DNA from: Sandaracinus amylolyticus | GTDB taxonomy: Bacteria > Myxococcota_A > Polyangia > Polyangiales > Sandaracinaceae | Length of the DNA: 64,000 bases | Assembly: GCF_021631985.1 (NCBI RefSeq) | Contig: NZ_CP070225.1 | Location: 7,936,001 to 8,000,000 of the forward strand | Reading direction: 5' to 3' | Shown here: one piece after another, positions 1-7,406 of the stretch | Layout: each line of letters opens with the position of its first letter | Numbering within the stretch: position 1 is the first letter of the stretch | Position numbers and translations under genes: made by a program | The notes under the pieces: generated by a model | Database searches by the model: none | Told to the model about the DNA's origin: nothing | Seen by the model: the letters and a program-made list of their open reading frames with translations, nothing else

Positions 1-1
1 C

Positions 2-481
2 GCGCTGTTCGAGACCTACGACACCGTGCACCGGCGCCGAACCGAGCGACGCGCTCTCGTGAAGAGGATCGAGGACGAACTGCTGCAGGTCGGTCGATCC
101 TTGTCGATGGCGAGCGAAGCGTCTCAGCTGCGCGGCACGCTCGTGCGCGCCGATGCGCTGGTGACCCAGCGTTTCGAGGACGTCCGGCAGCGCCTGCTCG
201 CAATCGTCGACTGGATTCCGCTGGACCACGCGGTCTTCGATGAGGCGTGTAGGCTCGAGATCGCTCACGGGCTCGGTACGCCGGACGCCATCATGCTCGC
301 GAGCGTGCTGCTCCACGCACGAGCAGCGGGCGGGGAAGCCATCTTCGTGACGAAGAACCCACGCGACTTCGACACACCCGACGTGCGCAGCGCGTTGAGC
401 GCAGTCCGTTGCGCTCCGCTGTTCAAGATCGCGGCGGCGCACGCGAGAGTCACTGCCACGGCGGCTACCGTGACGCGCTGA
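2..481 (+). CDS. PIN-domain protein, C-terminal part (truncated by window edge)
   Basis: The reading frame is open to the left edge, so the start lies outside the window; a GTG at 26 is only an internal codon. The visible 159 residues end in a pattern typical of PIN-domain ribonucleases: a Gly-Thr-Pro-Asp-Ala segment (one of the acidic metal-binding residues) followed by a hydrophobic helix and then a Thr-Lys-Asn-...-Asp-Phe-Asp tail. PIN proteins are mostly Mg-dependent RNases and often VapC-type toxins. Any antitoxin partner would be upstream, out of view. It converges with the membrane protein gene at 502. PIN family is a moderately confident inference from the C-terminal half only. Confidence 0.6.
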   Translation, partial: ALFETYDTVHRRRTERRALVKRIEDELLQVGRSLSMASEASQLRGTLVRADALVTQRFEDVRQRLLAIVDWIPLDHAVFDEACRLEIAHGLGTPDAIMLASVLLHARAAGGEAIFVTKNPRDFDTPDVRSALSAVRCAPLFKIAAAHARVTATAATVTR

Positions 482-501
482 GGCACACGCTTCTTCGAGG
501 A

Positions 502-1125
502 TCACGCCGCGATGATCTCATCGTCGGGCGGCGGGCCCTCGAGCGTCAGCTGCGCCGCGTCCTGCAGCGCGTAGGCGTGGGCGAGGCCGAAGACCCAGAT
601 CGGCGCGGTGAGGATGAGGAGGCCCGGGCCGGGGGTCACGATCGCGTGCAGCACGACGAAGAGCAGGCCCGAGAGGTGGTGCAGCACCGACCACACGACC
701 GCGCCCTCGGCGAGATCGACGACCTCGCGATCGCGACGCAGCACGAAGTACGCGATGCACGCGAGCGCGAGCCCGAGGAAGAAGCCGCTCGATCCGGTGA
801 CCACCAGGCCGACCCCGGTGACCACCCCGATGAGCCCGACTCCGTCGGTCATCGCGCCGACGCAGAGCATCATCGGCGCGAACACGAGGCTCGTGAGCAC
901 CGACCACACCATCCCGATCCCCGCGGTCCACGTGATCGGCGACGGAGTGCCTCGCGGCACCTCGCGGCTCACGCGCGACTCGCGATACGCGCCGCGGCCG
1001 AGCCGCAACGCAGGGCCCGGGACGCTGCCCCATCGCGCGGCGAACCGGACGGACCAGTACGCGGTCGCGACGACGGCGACCATCGCGATGCCGAGCACGA
1101 AAAGGGCGTACAGCACGAGTCCCAT
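502..1125 (-). CDS. Polytopic membrane protein, paralogue of the gene at 1159-1839
   Basis: 207 residues with about five hydrophobic segments: an N-terminal one (about 3-23), a pair around 66-115, and two towards the C terminus (about 120-135 and 145-185). The Arg/Gly-rich loop near residues 40-60 followed by a Trp-Ser-Val-Leu-Thr-Ser-Leu-Val-Phe-Ala-Pro segment matches the next upstream gene, so the two are tandem paralogues. Both lie on the minus strand 33 bp apart, probably one transcript. No catalytic motif is visible and I do not recognise the family. The coding call is firm; function is unknown. Confidence 0.75.
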   Translation of the reverse strand: MGLVLYALFVLGIAMVAVVATAYWSVRFAARWGSVPGPALRLGRGAYRESRVSREVPRGTPSPITWTAGIGMVWSVLTSLVFAPMMLCVGAMTDGVGLIGVVTGVGLVVTGSSGFFLGLALACIAYFVLRRDREVVDLAEGAVVWSVLHHLSGLLFVVLHAIVTPGPGLLILTAPIWVFGLAHAYALQDAAQLTLEGPPPDDEIIAA

Positions 1126-1158
1126 GCTCGCTCTCCATGAGCGCGCGGCACGCGCGCG

Positions 1159-1839
1159 TCAGAGGGGCGATCGATCTCCGATCGCGAGGATCGCCGCGCT
1201 CTCGGACGAGGCATCTTCGTCGTCGCGCTCGCAACGCTGCACGCGCGCCACGATCCGCGAGACGCGCCCCAGCGACCACGCGTGCACGAGGCCGATCGCG
1301 CAGGGCACCGCGACGATGGCGACGATGCGCGCATCGTCCTCGTGCACCGCGAAGAGCACGAACGAGAGGAGCACCATCGCGTGGTGCAGCGAGGACCACG
1401 TCGCGACGGAGAGCGCGCGCTCGTCGGCGTCGGGCTCGCGCTCGAGAAGCGCGCGCGAGGCACGCACCAGCGAAGGACCGAGCGCGAACGCGGCGACCGC
1501 GGTGGCGAAGACGCCGAGGCCCGAGAGCGTGAGGAGGATCTGCCGCACCGGATCGTGACGCGCGGGCGCGAGCAGGAAGACGAGGCCGCTCGGCGCGAAG
1601 ACGAGCGTCGTGAGGAAGCCCCACACGCAGCCGGTGCCCGCGACGAGCACGACCGAGAGCGGGACGGGACGAGGCGCGTGGCTGCGCACGAGCGCGCGGC
1701 GATAGGGGCCCACACCGACGAGCGCGGCAGGACGCGACACGCGCCCCCAGCGGTCGCGCGCGCGCCACGCCCACCACGCGGTGAGCACCGCACCGATCAT
1801 CGCGGACAAGAGCGCGATGCGGGCGAGGAGCTCGGCCAT
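1159..1839 (-). CDS. Polytopic membrane protein, paralogue of the gene at 502-1125
   Basis: 226 residues with the same layout as its downstream neighbour: an N-terminal membrane helix, a basic loop with a Gly-Pro-Tyr-Arg-Arg motif, a Trp-Gly-Phe-Leu-Thr-Thr-Leu-Val-Phe-Ala-Pro segment, and a later Ser-Leu-His-His motif at the start of a helix (the neighbour has Val-Leu-His-His at the equivalent place). The C-terminal 25 residues are charged and probably cytoplasmic. This is the first gene of the apparent two-gene unit. No known domain recognised; local duplication is the simplest origin. Confidence 0.75.
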   Translation of the reverse strand: MAELLARIALLSAMIGAVLTAWWAWRARDRWGRVSRPAALVGVGPYRRALVRSHAPRPVPLSVVLVAGTGCVWGFLTTLVFAPSGLVFLLAPARHDPVRQILLTLSGLGVFATAVAAFALGPSLVRASRALLEREPDADERALSVATWSSLHHAMVLLSFVLFAVHEDDARIVAIVAVPCAIGLVHAWSLGRVSRIVARVQRCERDDEDASSESAAILAIGDRSPL

Positions 1840-1872
1840 CTCCGTCGCTATTGCGCGCCCCGTGCCGACCGT

Positions 1873-2370
1873 TCAGCGAAGCACGCGCGACATCAGGAGC
1901 TCGTCCACGTACACATCGGGACCGCGTCGGATCGCCCCGAGCTCTCGGCCGTACACCACGAACCCGTGGCGCTCGTAGAGCCGCAGCGCCCGCACGTTGT
2001 CGGCGGCGAGCGTCAGGAGCAATCGTTGGTGGTCCAACGATGCGTGCTCGATCGCGCGCGCGACGAGCGCGTCCGCGAGCCCTCTCCCGCGCGCATCGGG
2101 GTGCACGTACATCCCCCAGAGCAGCGCGCGATGGCGCAGCTTCGCGCCTTCGTAGCCGGTCACGCCCGCGACACCGAGGAGCGTTGCGTCTCGCTCTCCG
2201 CCGAACACGGCGTGACCCCCGAGGCGCTGCGCGACGCTCGCTTCGGTCTCGTGCTGCTCGTCCTCGGGCGCGACCCGGAACGCATCGGGCGCCTGGCGCA
2301 GCCCGAACGCGCGCAGCGCGCGATAGGCGCGCGCATCGTGCGCGCCGAGGCGACGGATCGCGATCGTCAT
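1873..2370 (-). CDS. GNAT-family N-acetyltransferase
   Basis: 165 residues. The acetyl-CoA-binding motif A is clear: a beta strand ending in Met-Tyr-Val-His-Pro, then Asp-Ala-Arg-Gly-Arg-Gly-Leu-Ala. It is followed by the motif B region Asn-Val-Arg-Ala-Leu-Arg-Leu-Tyr-Glu-Arg-His-Gly-Phe. The family transfers acetyl from acetyl-CoA to a primary amine; the substrate cannot be read from sequence. An upstream in-frame start at 2436 would add 22 Arg/Ser-rich residues with no similarity to the fold, so ATG 2370 is preferred. It stands 33 bp upstream of the paralogous membrane pair on the same strand and could be co-transcribed. Confidence 0.85.
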   Translation of the reverse strand: MTIAIRRLGAHDARAYRALRAFGLRQAPDAFRVAPEDEQHETEASVAQRLGGHAVFGGERDATLLGVAGVTGYEGAKLRHRALLWGMYVHPDARGRGLADALVARAIEHASLDHQRLLLTLAADNVRALRLYERHGFVVYGRELGAIRRGPDVYVDELLMSRVLR

Positions 2371-2443
2371 GGCGCAGCGTGTGGTGCTCGCGATGCGAGA
2401 TCGGGAGGGACACGGTTCGCGCGCGGGATGGGCCAAAAGAAAA

Positions 2444-2523
2444 ATCGGCTCGCCCGCTCAGGGCCCTCCCGTCCGCGTGCTCCGCCCGCTCCCGTCCGGG
2501 CCCTGCGCAGGCGAGCACTCCAG
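2444..2523. repeat. Dispersed intergenic repeat, copy 1 (about 80 bp)
   Basis: Shares its two ends and a central block with 49532-49609: both begin ATCGGCTCGCCCGC, both contain CGCTCCCGTCCGGG followed by CCTGCG, and both end CGAGCACTCC. It holds small palindromes (CCTGCGCAGG, CCCG-TC-CGGG). It is bracketed by an 11-bp direct repeat, CCAAAAGAAAA, at 2433-2443 and 2528-2538. The right copy is the T-tail of the chemotaxis gene terminator, so the element seems to sit immediately behind that terminator. Confidence 0.65.
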
Positions 2524-2527
2524 CCGA

Positions 2528-2564
2528 CCAAAAGAAAACGAGCCGGCCCTCTCGGGCCGGCTCG
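2528..2564 (-). terminator. Rho-independent terminator of the chemotaxis receptor gene
   Basis: Perfect 11-bp arms (2539-2549 and 2554-2564) around a 4-nt loop. Read on the minus strand the hairpin is followed by TTTTCTTTT. It lies 23 bp downstream of the receptor stop codon at 2588. One of the few terminators in the window with a real T tract. Confidence 0.9.
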
Positions 2565-2587
2565 TCGTCTCGCACTTTCGTTCGCGC

Positions 2588-4615
2588 TCAGCTGCCGACG
2601 GCGCGCAGTCGCTCGGCGATGCGCGACAGATCGCGCAGCTGCGCCTCGTATGCGCGCGTGAGCTCGCTGATGCGCTTGGCCGCGGTGAGCGTCTGCTCGC
2701 TGCCGCGCGCCTGGGCGCGATGCGACTGGTGCAGCTGGTTCACCATGCTCGAGATGTTCTCGATCGCCTGGCTGATCTGACGTCCGCCGCGGGCCTGCTC
2801 CTGCGACGAGCGCTCCACGTGCTGCGTGATGAGCCGCATCTTCTCGGCGCTCTTCATGATGAGCTCCGAGCCGCGCGCCTGCTCCGCGGTCGCCGCCGCG
2901 ATCTGCTGCACCGTCTCCGCGATGCGCCCGATCGCGTCGGTCACCTGCTTGCTGCCCTTGGCCTGCTCGACCGTCGCGCGCGCGATCGCGCGCACCATCG
3001 CGGTGCTCTTCTGCGAGCTCTCGAGGATCTTCTTGAGCGCGGTCTCCGCGCTCGCGCTGACCTCGACGCCGCGATCGACCGTCGCCGCGCCGCGCTCGAC
3101 GGCGGTGATGCCCTTCTTCGACTCCGCCTGGATGGTCTTGATGAGATCCGCGATCTCGCGCGTGCTCGCGCCCGCGCGCTCCGCGAGATCCTTGATCTCG
3201 TCGGCGACGACCGCGAAGCCCTTGCCGTGCTCGCCCGCCTGCGCCGCGATGATCGCGGCGTTCAGCGCGAGCAGGTTGGTCTGCTCCGCGACGTCGTCGA
3301 TGACGTCGAGGATGTCGCCGATCGCCTCGATGCGCGTGCCGAGGTTCGAGATGACCTGCACCGCCTCGCTCGAGGTCTCCTTGATGCGGTTGATCTCCTG
3401 GATCGTCTTCAGGATCGCCTCGGCGCCGATCTCCGCGTCCGACGCGACCTGCTCGGAGAGGCGCGCGGTCTCGTTCGCGTTCGACTGCACCTGGTCGATC
3501 GAGACGTCCATCTCGTTCATCGACGACGACGTCTCTTCGGCGGTCAGCGAGAGGGCGTCGACGTTCCGGGCGACTTCCTTGATCGAGTAGGTCATCTCCT
3601 CGATCGAGCTGACGGTCTCGCGCACGCTCGCCGCGAGGTTGCCGGTATTCTCCGCGACCTCGTCGTTCGTCGCGGTCATCTCGAGGATCGAGCTCGAGCT
3701 CTCTTCCGCGTTCGACGCCAGCGCTTCCACGTGCTGCGCGATCTGGTGCAGCTGCTGCGTCATCTCCTGCATCGAGCGCGTCGTCTGCTCGACCGCGGCC
3801 ATCTGCTCGCCGAAGCCGTTCGAGAGCAGGTCGAGGTACTGCGAGAGCTTCTCCTCGGCCTCGCGCACCTGACGACGCAGGCCCTTGGCCTCTTCCTCGC
3901 CGGCGCGGCGCGCACGCTCTGCCTCGTCGACCTCGCGGCGCTGGGTCGCGACCTGGGTCTCGAGATCGCGCACCCGCTGCTCGAGCTCGCTGCTGCGGGT
4001 ACGGAGCGGCGTCGCCTGCGACTCGGCGTCGCGCGCACGCTGCTCGAGCTCGCTCACCCGACCGCGCAGGGGCTCGGCCTTCGACTCGGCGTCACGCGCA
4101 CGCTGCTCGAGCTCCGAGAGGCGGCTGCGCAGCGGCGCGAGCTGGGCCTCGGCGTCGCGGGCCCGCGACTCGAGCTCGCTCGAGCGACCGCGCAGCGCCT
4201 CGAGCTCGGCGAGGCGCGACTTGAGCCCGTCGATCTCCTTCTGCGCGCGGCCGTTCTGCTCGCGGAGCGCCTCTTCCTCGCGGCGCTCGTCGCTCAGCTT
4301 GTCGGCGATCTTCTCGATCGTGTCGAACGCGTCGTACTCGGCGATCGGGAGATCGGCGGGACGACGCGGCTTGCGACCGTCGAGGACCTCGCGAAGCGCG
4401 TTGAACGCGTGGGTGCTGCCTCCGGCGGGAGCCGAGAACCCGGTCACCCACACGTACAGCGCGCCGAGCGCGGCGGCCGCCACGATCGTCACCGCGCCAC
4501 CGGCGTAGAGCGGTCCCGGGCCCTGCGATGCGGTGAGATAACCGAGGAAGGCGCCACCGAGCACCAACATCAGCGCCCACGGCGCGTTCTTGCTCTGGAA
4601 GATTCTTTCCACCAT
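2588..4615 (-). CDS. Methyl-accepting chemotaxis protein with coiled-coil repeat region
   Basis: 675 residues. Two N-terminal membrane helices (about 14-29 and 39-57) are separated by only a few residues, so there is no periplasmic ligand-binding domain. A long coiled coil follows, holding four consecutive 21-residue repeats at about residues 141-224 (DNA 3944-4195), each built on Leu-Arg-x-Arg-x-Ser-Glu-Leu-Glu-x-Arg-Ala-Arg-Asp. The C-terminal receptor signalling domain (about 250-675) contains the hairpin tip near residue 450, the CheA/CheW contact site. The tip reads [10 protein letters not shown] instead of the usual Ile-Glu-Ala-Ala-Arg. ATG 4615 starts just before TM1; an in-frame start at 4663 is less likely. 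No che genes are nearby. Input is probably cytoplasmic or membrane-derived. Confidence 0.93.
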   Translation of the reverse strand: MVERIFQSKNAPWALMLVLGGAFLGYLTASQGPGPLYAGGAVTIVAAAALGALYVWVTGFSAPAGGSTHAFNALREVLDGRKPRRPADLPIAEYDAFDTIEKIADKLSDERREEEALREQNGRAQKEIDGLKSRLAELEALRGRSSELESRARDAEAQLAPLRSRLSELEQRARDAESKAEPLRGRVSELEQRARDAESQATPLRTRSSELEQRVRDLETQVATQRREVDEAERARRAGEEEAKGLRRQVREAEEKLSQYLDLLSNGFGEQMAAVEQTTRSMQEMTQQLHQIAQHVEALASNAEESSSSILEMTATNDEVAENTGNLAASVRETVSSIEEMTYSIKEVARNVDALSLTAEETSSSMNEMDVSIDQVQSNANETARLSEQVASDAEIGAEAILKTIQEINRIKETSSEAVQVISNLGTRIEAIGDILDVIDDVAEQTNLLALNAAIIAAQAGEHGKGFAVVADEIKDLAERAGASTREIADLIKTIQAESKKGITAVERGAATVDRGVEVSASAETALKKILESSQKSTAMVRAIARATVEQAKGSKQVTDAIGRIAETVQQIAAATAEQARGSELIMKSAEKMRLITQHVERSSQEQARGGRQISQAIENISSMVNQLHQSHRAQARGSEQTLTAAKRISELTRAYEAQLRDLSRIAERLRAVGS

Positions 4616-4803
4616 TCGTTCCCGGCCGCCGCGAGGGTACGCGCCTCTTTCTCCGCGAAGCAAGAACGCGGGGAAGATCGATCACTGCCTGGCCGGGGAG
4701 GACCGTGACGACGCGTCGCGCGACTGCTGCCTCGAGTCCGCACCTCGCGCGTCCGATCTCCGTGCACACGCGCGCACGCGAATTGCTGTATCGGGGTGCA
4801 CAC

Positions 4804-6843
4804 ATGCGCGCTTTCCTCGCACTCGCCGCCGTCCTCGCCATCACCGCGCCCGCCGCGGCGCAGCCGTTGGTCGTCATCGATCCCGGCCACGGCGGCTCGG
4901 ACCCAGGCGCGGTCGGCTGCTCGATCGAGGAAGAAGACGTCGTGCTCGACGTCTCGCAGCGGCTGCAGGTGCTGCTCGAGCGCGACGGGATCCGCATCGC
5001 GATGACGCGCGACGCCGACACGACGGTCGGCCTCTCGGCGCGCGCCACCTTCGCGAACTCGCGGGGTGCGACCGGCTTCGTGAGCATCCACTCGAACTCG
5101 AACGGCGGCACCCCTGCGACCGGCACCGAGACCTTCGTCTATCCGGGCTCGAACGCGCGCACCCGCGCGCTCGGTCAGGGCGTGCAGTCCGCGATGATCG
5201 CGGCGTGGGGCCTGCGCGATCGTGGCCTCAAGGAGGGCAACTTCGCGGTCGTTCGCGAGACCACGATGCCCGCCGCGCTCGGCGAGCTCGCGTTCACCAA
5301 CAACTGCACCACCGACGCGCGCTTCCTCAGCGATCCCGCGCAGCGCCAGCGCATGGCCGAGCACCTGCGCACCGCGATCCTGAGCTGGCTCGGGGTCTCG
5401 CCGATGCCGACCACCGGCACCCTGCGCGGCGTGGTCTTCGAGGACCAGGGAGTGGGGACCGAGGACATCACCGTGCGCATCGGCGGCGCGAGCGTTCGCG
5501 TCACCGAGACCGGTGCGAGCGCGACCTCGGCGGCCGCCGACGGCGCGTGGTCGTTCACGGTGCCGCCCGGCGAGTACACGGTGGAGGCCTCGCATGCGGG
5601 GCACGTGACCGCGTCGCGGCGCTGCGCGGTCGTGAGCGGGATGACGACGTGGTGCTCGATCGGTCTTCTCCCCGAGTCGACGCCGCCGCCGCCCGATGCG
5701 GGCTCGGTGGGCGAGGAGGACGCGGGCGTGATCGAAGAGGTCGATGCGGGTGGCGAGGAGCGCGACGCGGCGACGATCGGCGGCGATGCCGGCGCGCGGC
5801 GCGACGGTGGCACCACGGGGCGCGAGATGGTCGACGGCGGATGCAGCGTGGGGCACGGCAGCGGATCGAGCGCGTGGCTCGCGATGATCCTCGCCGGGCT
5901 CGTGGTGGCGATGCGGCGCCGTCGCGCTCCCGTCGCGCTGCTCGCGGCGATCGCGATGGTGGGATGCGCGCGCGAGGCCGCGCCCGCCGCGCACGAGAGC
6001 GATCTGCGCGGGATCGTCGACGACCAGAATGTGGCACCCAGTGCCAGAATCGGCGCGCGCCCGGTCGCATCGTTCGCGACGCTCGGTGCACGTCGCGAGT
6101 GGCTCGCGGAGGATCTCGTCACGCCCGTGCTCTCGCCCGACGGAACGCGCGCGCTGCTCGCCTCGCCCGATCACACCGCGCTCTTCGTGCTCGAGCTCGA
6201 TGGGACGAGCACGGTGCGCGAGCTCTGTCGCGTCGGTCGCTGCGGGTGGGAGCCGCAGTGGCAGGACGAGGGCGCGGCGGTCGCGTTCCGCACCGAGGGC
6301 CAGTCGGGCACCGCGGTGCCCGCGGAGGCGGTGTCGCTGGAGGACGGGCGCGGTCTCGCGGTCCGCGTCGGCGAGCGCGGCGTGCACGCGTGGACCGACG
6401 AGGACGATCGCGCGTGGCTGCGCATCGACGGGCGGGTGCGCGAGATCGGCCCCGAGGGCGAGCGCGTGATGATGCCGGCGCTCACCAGCGATCGCCGCCA
6501 CGTCGTGATGTGGGGCCTGACCGAGGGCGTGCTGATCCATCGGGTGCGCGACGGCGCGATCGTGCACGCGGGGCCGGGCGGTCATCCGCGCGTCGATCCC
6601 TCGGGGCGCTGGCTGGTGTTCGAGCGCACCGAGGACGACGGGCACGACATCACGCGCTCCGATCTCTTCGTCGTCGATCTCGCCGATCCCGGCTACGCGA
6701 TCGCGCCGCTGGTGCAGAGCGACGATCGCCTGGAGCGCATGCCCTCGCTCTCGCGCATCGAGGGCGGCGCGGGCACGCTCGCGTACGTCGAGGACGGCGC
6801 GCTGATCGTGCGCGAGGTCCGCTTCGCGCGCGCGATCGACTGA
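4804..6843 (+). CDS. N-acetylmuramoyl-L-alanine amidase with internal MYXO-CTERM tag, fused to a lipoprotein-like domain
   Basis: 679 residues in one uninterrupted frame that look like two genes. Part 1: signal peptide (1-19), Amidase_3 zinc hydrolase (about 20-205; Asp-Pro-Gly-His-Gly-Gly, Glu-Glu-Glu-Asp, Ser-Ile-His-Ser-Asn zinc/catalytic motifs) that cuts peptidoglycan stem peptides, a carboxypeptidase-regulatory-like beta domain (about 210-310), an Asp-Ala-Gly-rich linker, then Cys, one membrane helix and four Arg, the layout of a MYXO-CTERM sorting tag (about 352-374). Part 2 begins at Met370 (ATG 5911): n-region Arg4, hydrophobic core and lipobox Met-Val-Gly-Cys (Cys388), followed by a beta-rich domain resembling WD/TolB-type propeller repeats. 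The Arg4 stretch serves both halves. ATG 4804 is preferred over 4705 because it starts the signal peptide. Whether one fusion or two overlapping products are made is open. Confidence 0.85.
   Translation: MRAFLALAAVLAITAPAAAQPLVVIDPGHGGSDPGAVGCSIEEEDVVLDVSQRLQVLLERDGIRIAMTRDADTTVGLSARATFANSRGATGFVSIHSNSNGGTPATGTETFVYPGSNARTRALGQGVQSAMIAAWGLRDRGLKEGNFAVVRETTMPAALGELAFTNNCTTDARFLSDPAQRQRMAEHLRTAILSWLGVSPMPTTGTLRGVVFEDQGVGTEDITVRIGGASVRVTETGASATSAAADGAWSFTVPPGEYTVEASHAGHVTASRRCAVVSGMTTWCSIGLLPESTPPPPDAGSVGEEDAGVIEEVDAGGEERDAATIGGDAGARRDGGTTGREMVDGGCSVGHGSGSSAWLAMILAGLVVAMRRRRAPVALLAAIAMVGCAREAAPAAHESDLRGIVDDQNVAPSARIGARPVASFATLGARREWLAEDLVTPVLSPDGTRALLASPDHTALFVLELDGTSTVRELCRVGRCGWEPQWQDEGAAVAFRTEGQSGTAVPAEAVSLEDGRGLAVRVGERGVHAWTDEDDRAWLRIDGRVREIGPEGERVMMPALTSDRRHVVMWGLTEGVLIHRVRDGAIVHAGPGGHPRVDPSGRWLVFERTEDDGHDITRSDLFVVDLADPGYAIAPLVQSDDRLERMPSLSRIEGGAGTLAYVEDGALIVREVRFARAID
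6025..6050. repeat. TGGCAC/GTGCCA palindrome inside coding sequence, flanked by a 6-bp direct repeat
   Basis: TGGCACCCAGTGCCA (6032-6046) is a hairpin with 6-bp perfect arms and a 3-nt loop. CAGAAT occurs on both sides (6025-6030 and 6045-6050). The identical 15-mer recurs at 25153-25167, again inside a gene; related palindromes lie at 35040-35079. Here it encodes Val-Ala-Pro-Ser-Ala in the lipoprotein half of the fusion ORF. Confidence 0.6.
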
Positions 6844-6847
6844 TCGA

Positions 6848-7324
6848 TCACCGCGCGCCGCGGCGCGTGATCCTCGCGAGCTCGCTCTTGAACGCGCTCG
6901 GTGAGAGCTCGGGGTGCTTCTCGCGCACGTCCTCGAGCGCCGCGTCGAGGTCGCCGCGGATGCGATATTCGTAGGGCGGCGGGACCACCCAGAAGAGCGC
7001 GGTCGCGACCCCGCGGGTCGCGGCCGAGGGCGTGCACAGGATCCACACGCTGGTGGTGCGGCGGCGCTTCGCCACGTAGCGCGCGAGCACGTCGTTCACC
7101 CGCTTGCGTCGTCCCGCGTCCCAGGTGCCGCCGCCCGGCACGTAGAAGAGCACCGCGACCCGATCGTCCTCGCGCCGCGCGCCGAGCTCGCGCTCGAGCG
7201 CCGAGAGATAGATCTCGAAGCTCGCGTCGGTGTGCTCGGGCAGCACCTGCGCGACGACCACCGGGCCGATGCGCGCGTAGAGCAAGTGCGCGTCGTGTCC
7301 GTAGACCGTCGACTCCAGCGGCAT
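6848..7324 (-). CDS. Small STAS-like protein of unknown function (paralogue of 36929-37372)
   Basis: 158 residues, no signal peptide or membrane helix. It resembles the 147-residue protein at 36929-37372: both have an N-terminal strand-rich part, an Arg/Lys-rich helix in the middle, then a hydrophobic strand, Thr-Arg-Gly-Val-Ala-Thr-Ala-Leu-Phe-Trp-Val (the other has Leu-Arg-Gly-Val-Met-Thr-Ala-Val-His-Trp-Ile), a Pro-Pro pair, and a C-terminal helix with Asp-Ala-Leu. The alternating alpha/beta pattern suggests a STAS/SpoIIAA-like fold, which is inference. ATG 7324 was chosen because the upstream extension is low-complexity and overlaps the divergent promoter. It converges with the amidase fusion (4-bp gap) and is divergent from the efflux adaptor. 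Confidence 0.7.
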   Translation of the reverse strand: MPLESTVYGHDAHLLYARIGPVVVAQVLPEHTDASFEIYLSALERELGARREDDRVAVLFYVPGGGTWDAGRRKRVNDVLARYVAKRRRTTSVWILCTPSAATRGVATALFWVVPPPYEYRIRGDLDAALEDVREKHPELSPSAFKSELARITRRGAR

Positions 7325-7406
7325 GGGTGCCGCGATGGTAGCGCGCGCGTCGCCGGTTCCACCAAGGACGACATCCGGCCTCTCCGTTGCACCAGAGTCG
7401 CGCGTC

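Noticed and set aside
6032-6046. Sigma-54 promoter (TGGCAC element)
   Set aside because: No GC/TTGC element at the right spacing, and the motif is a palindrome inside a gene.
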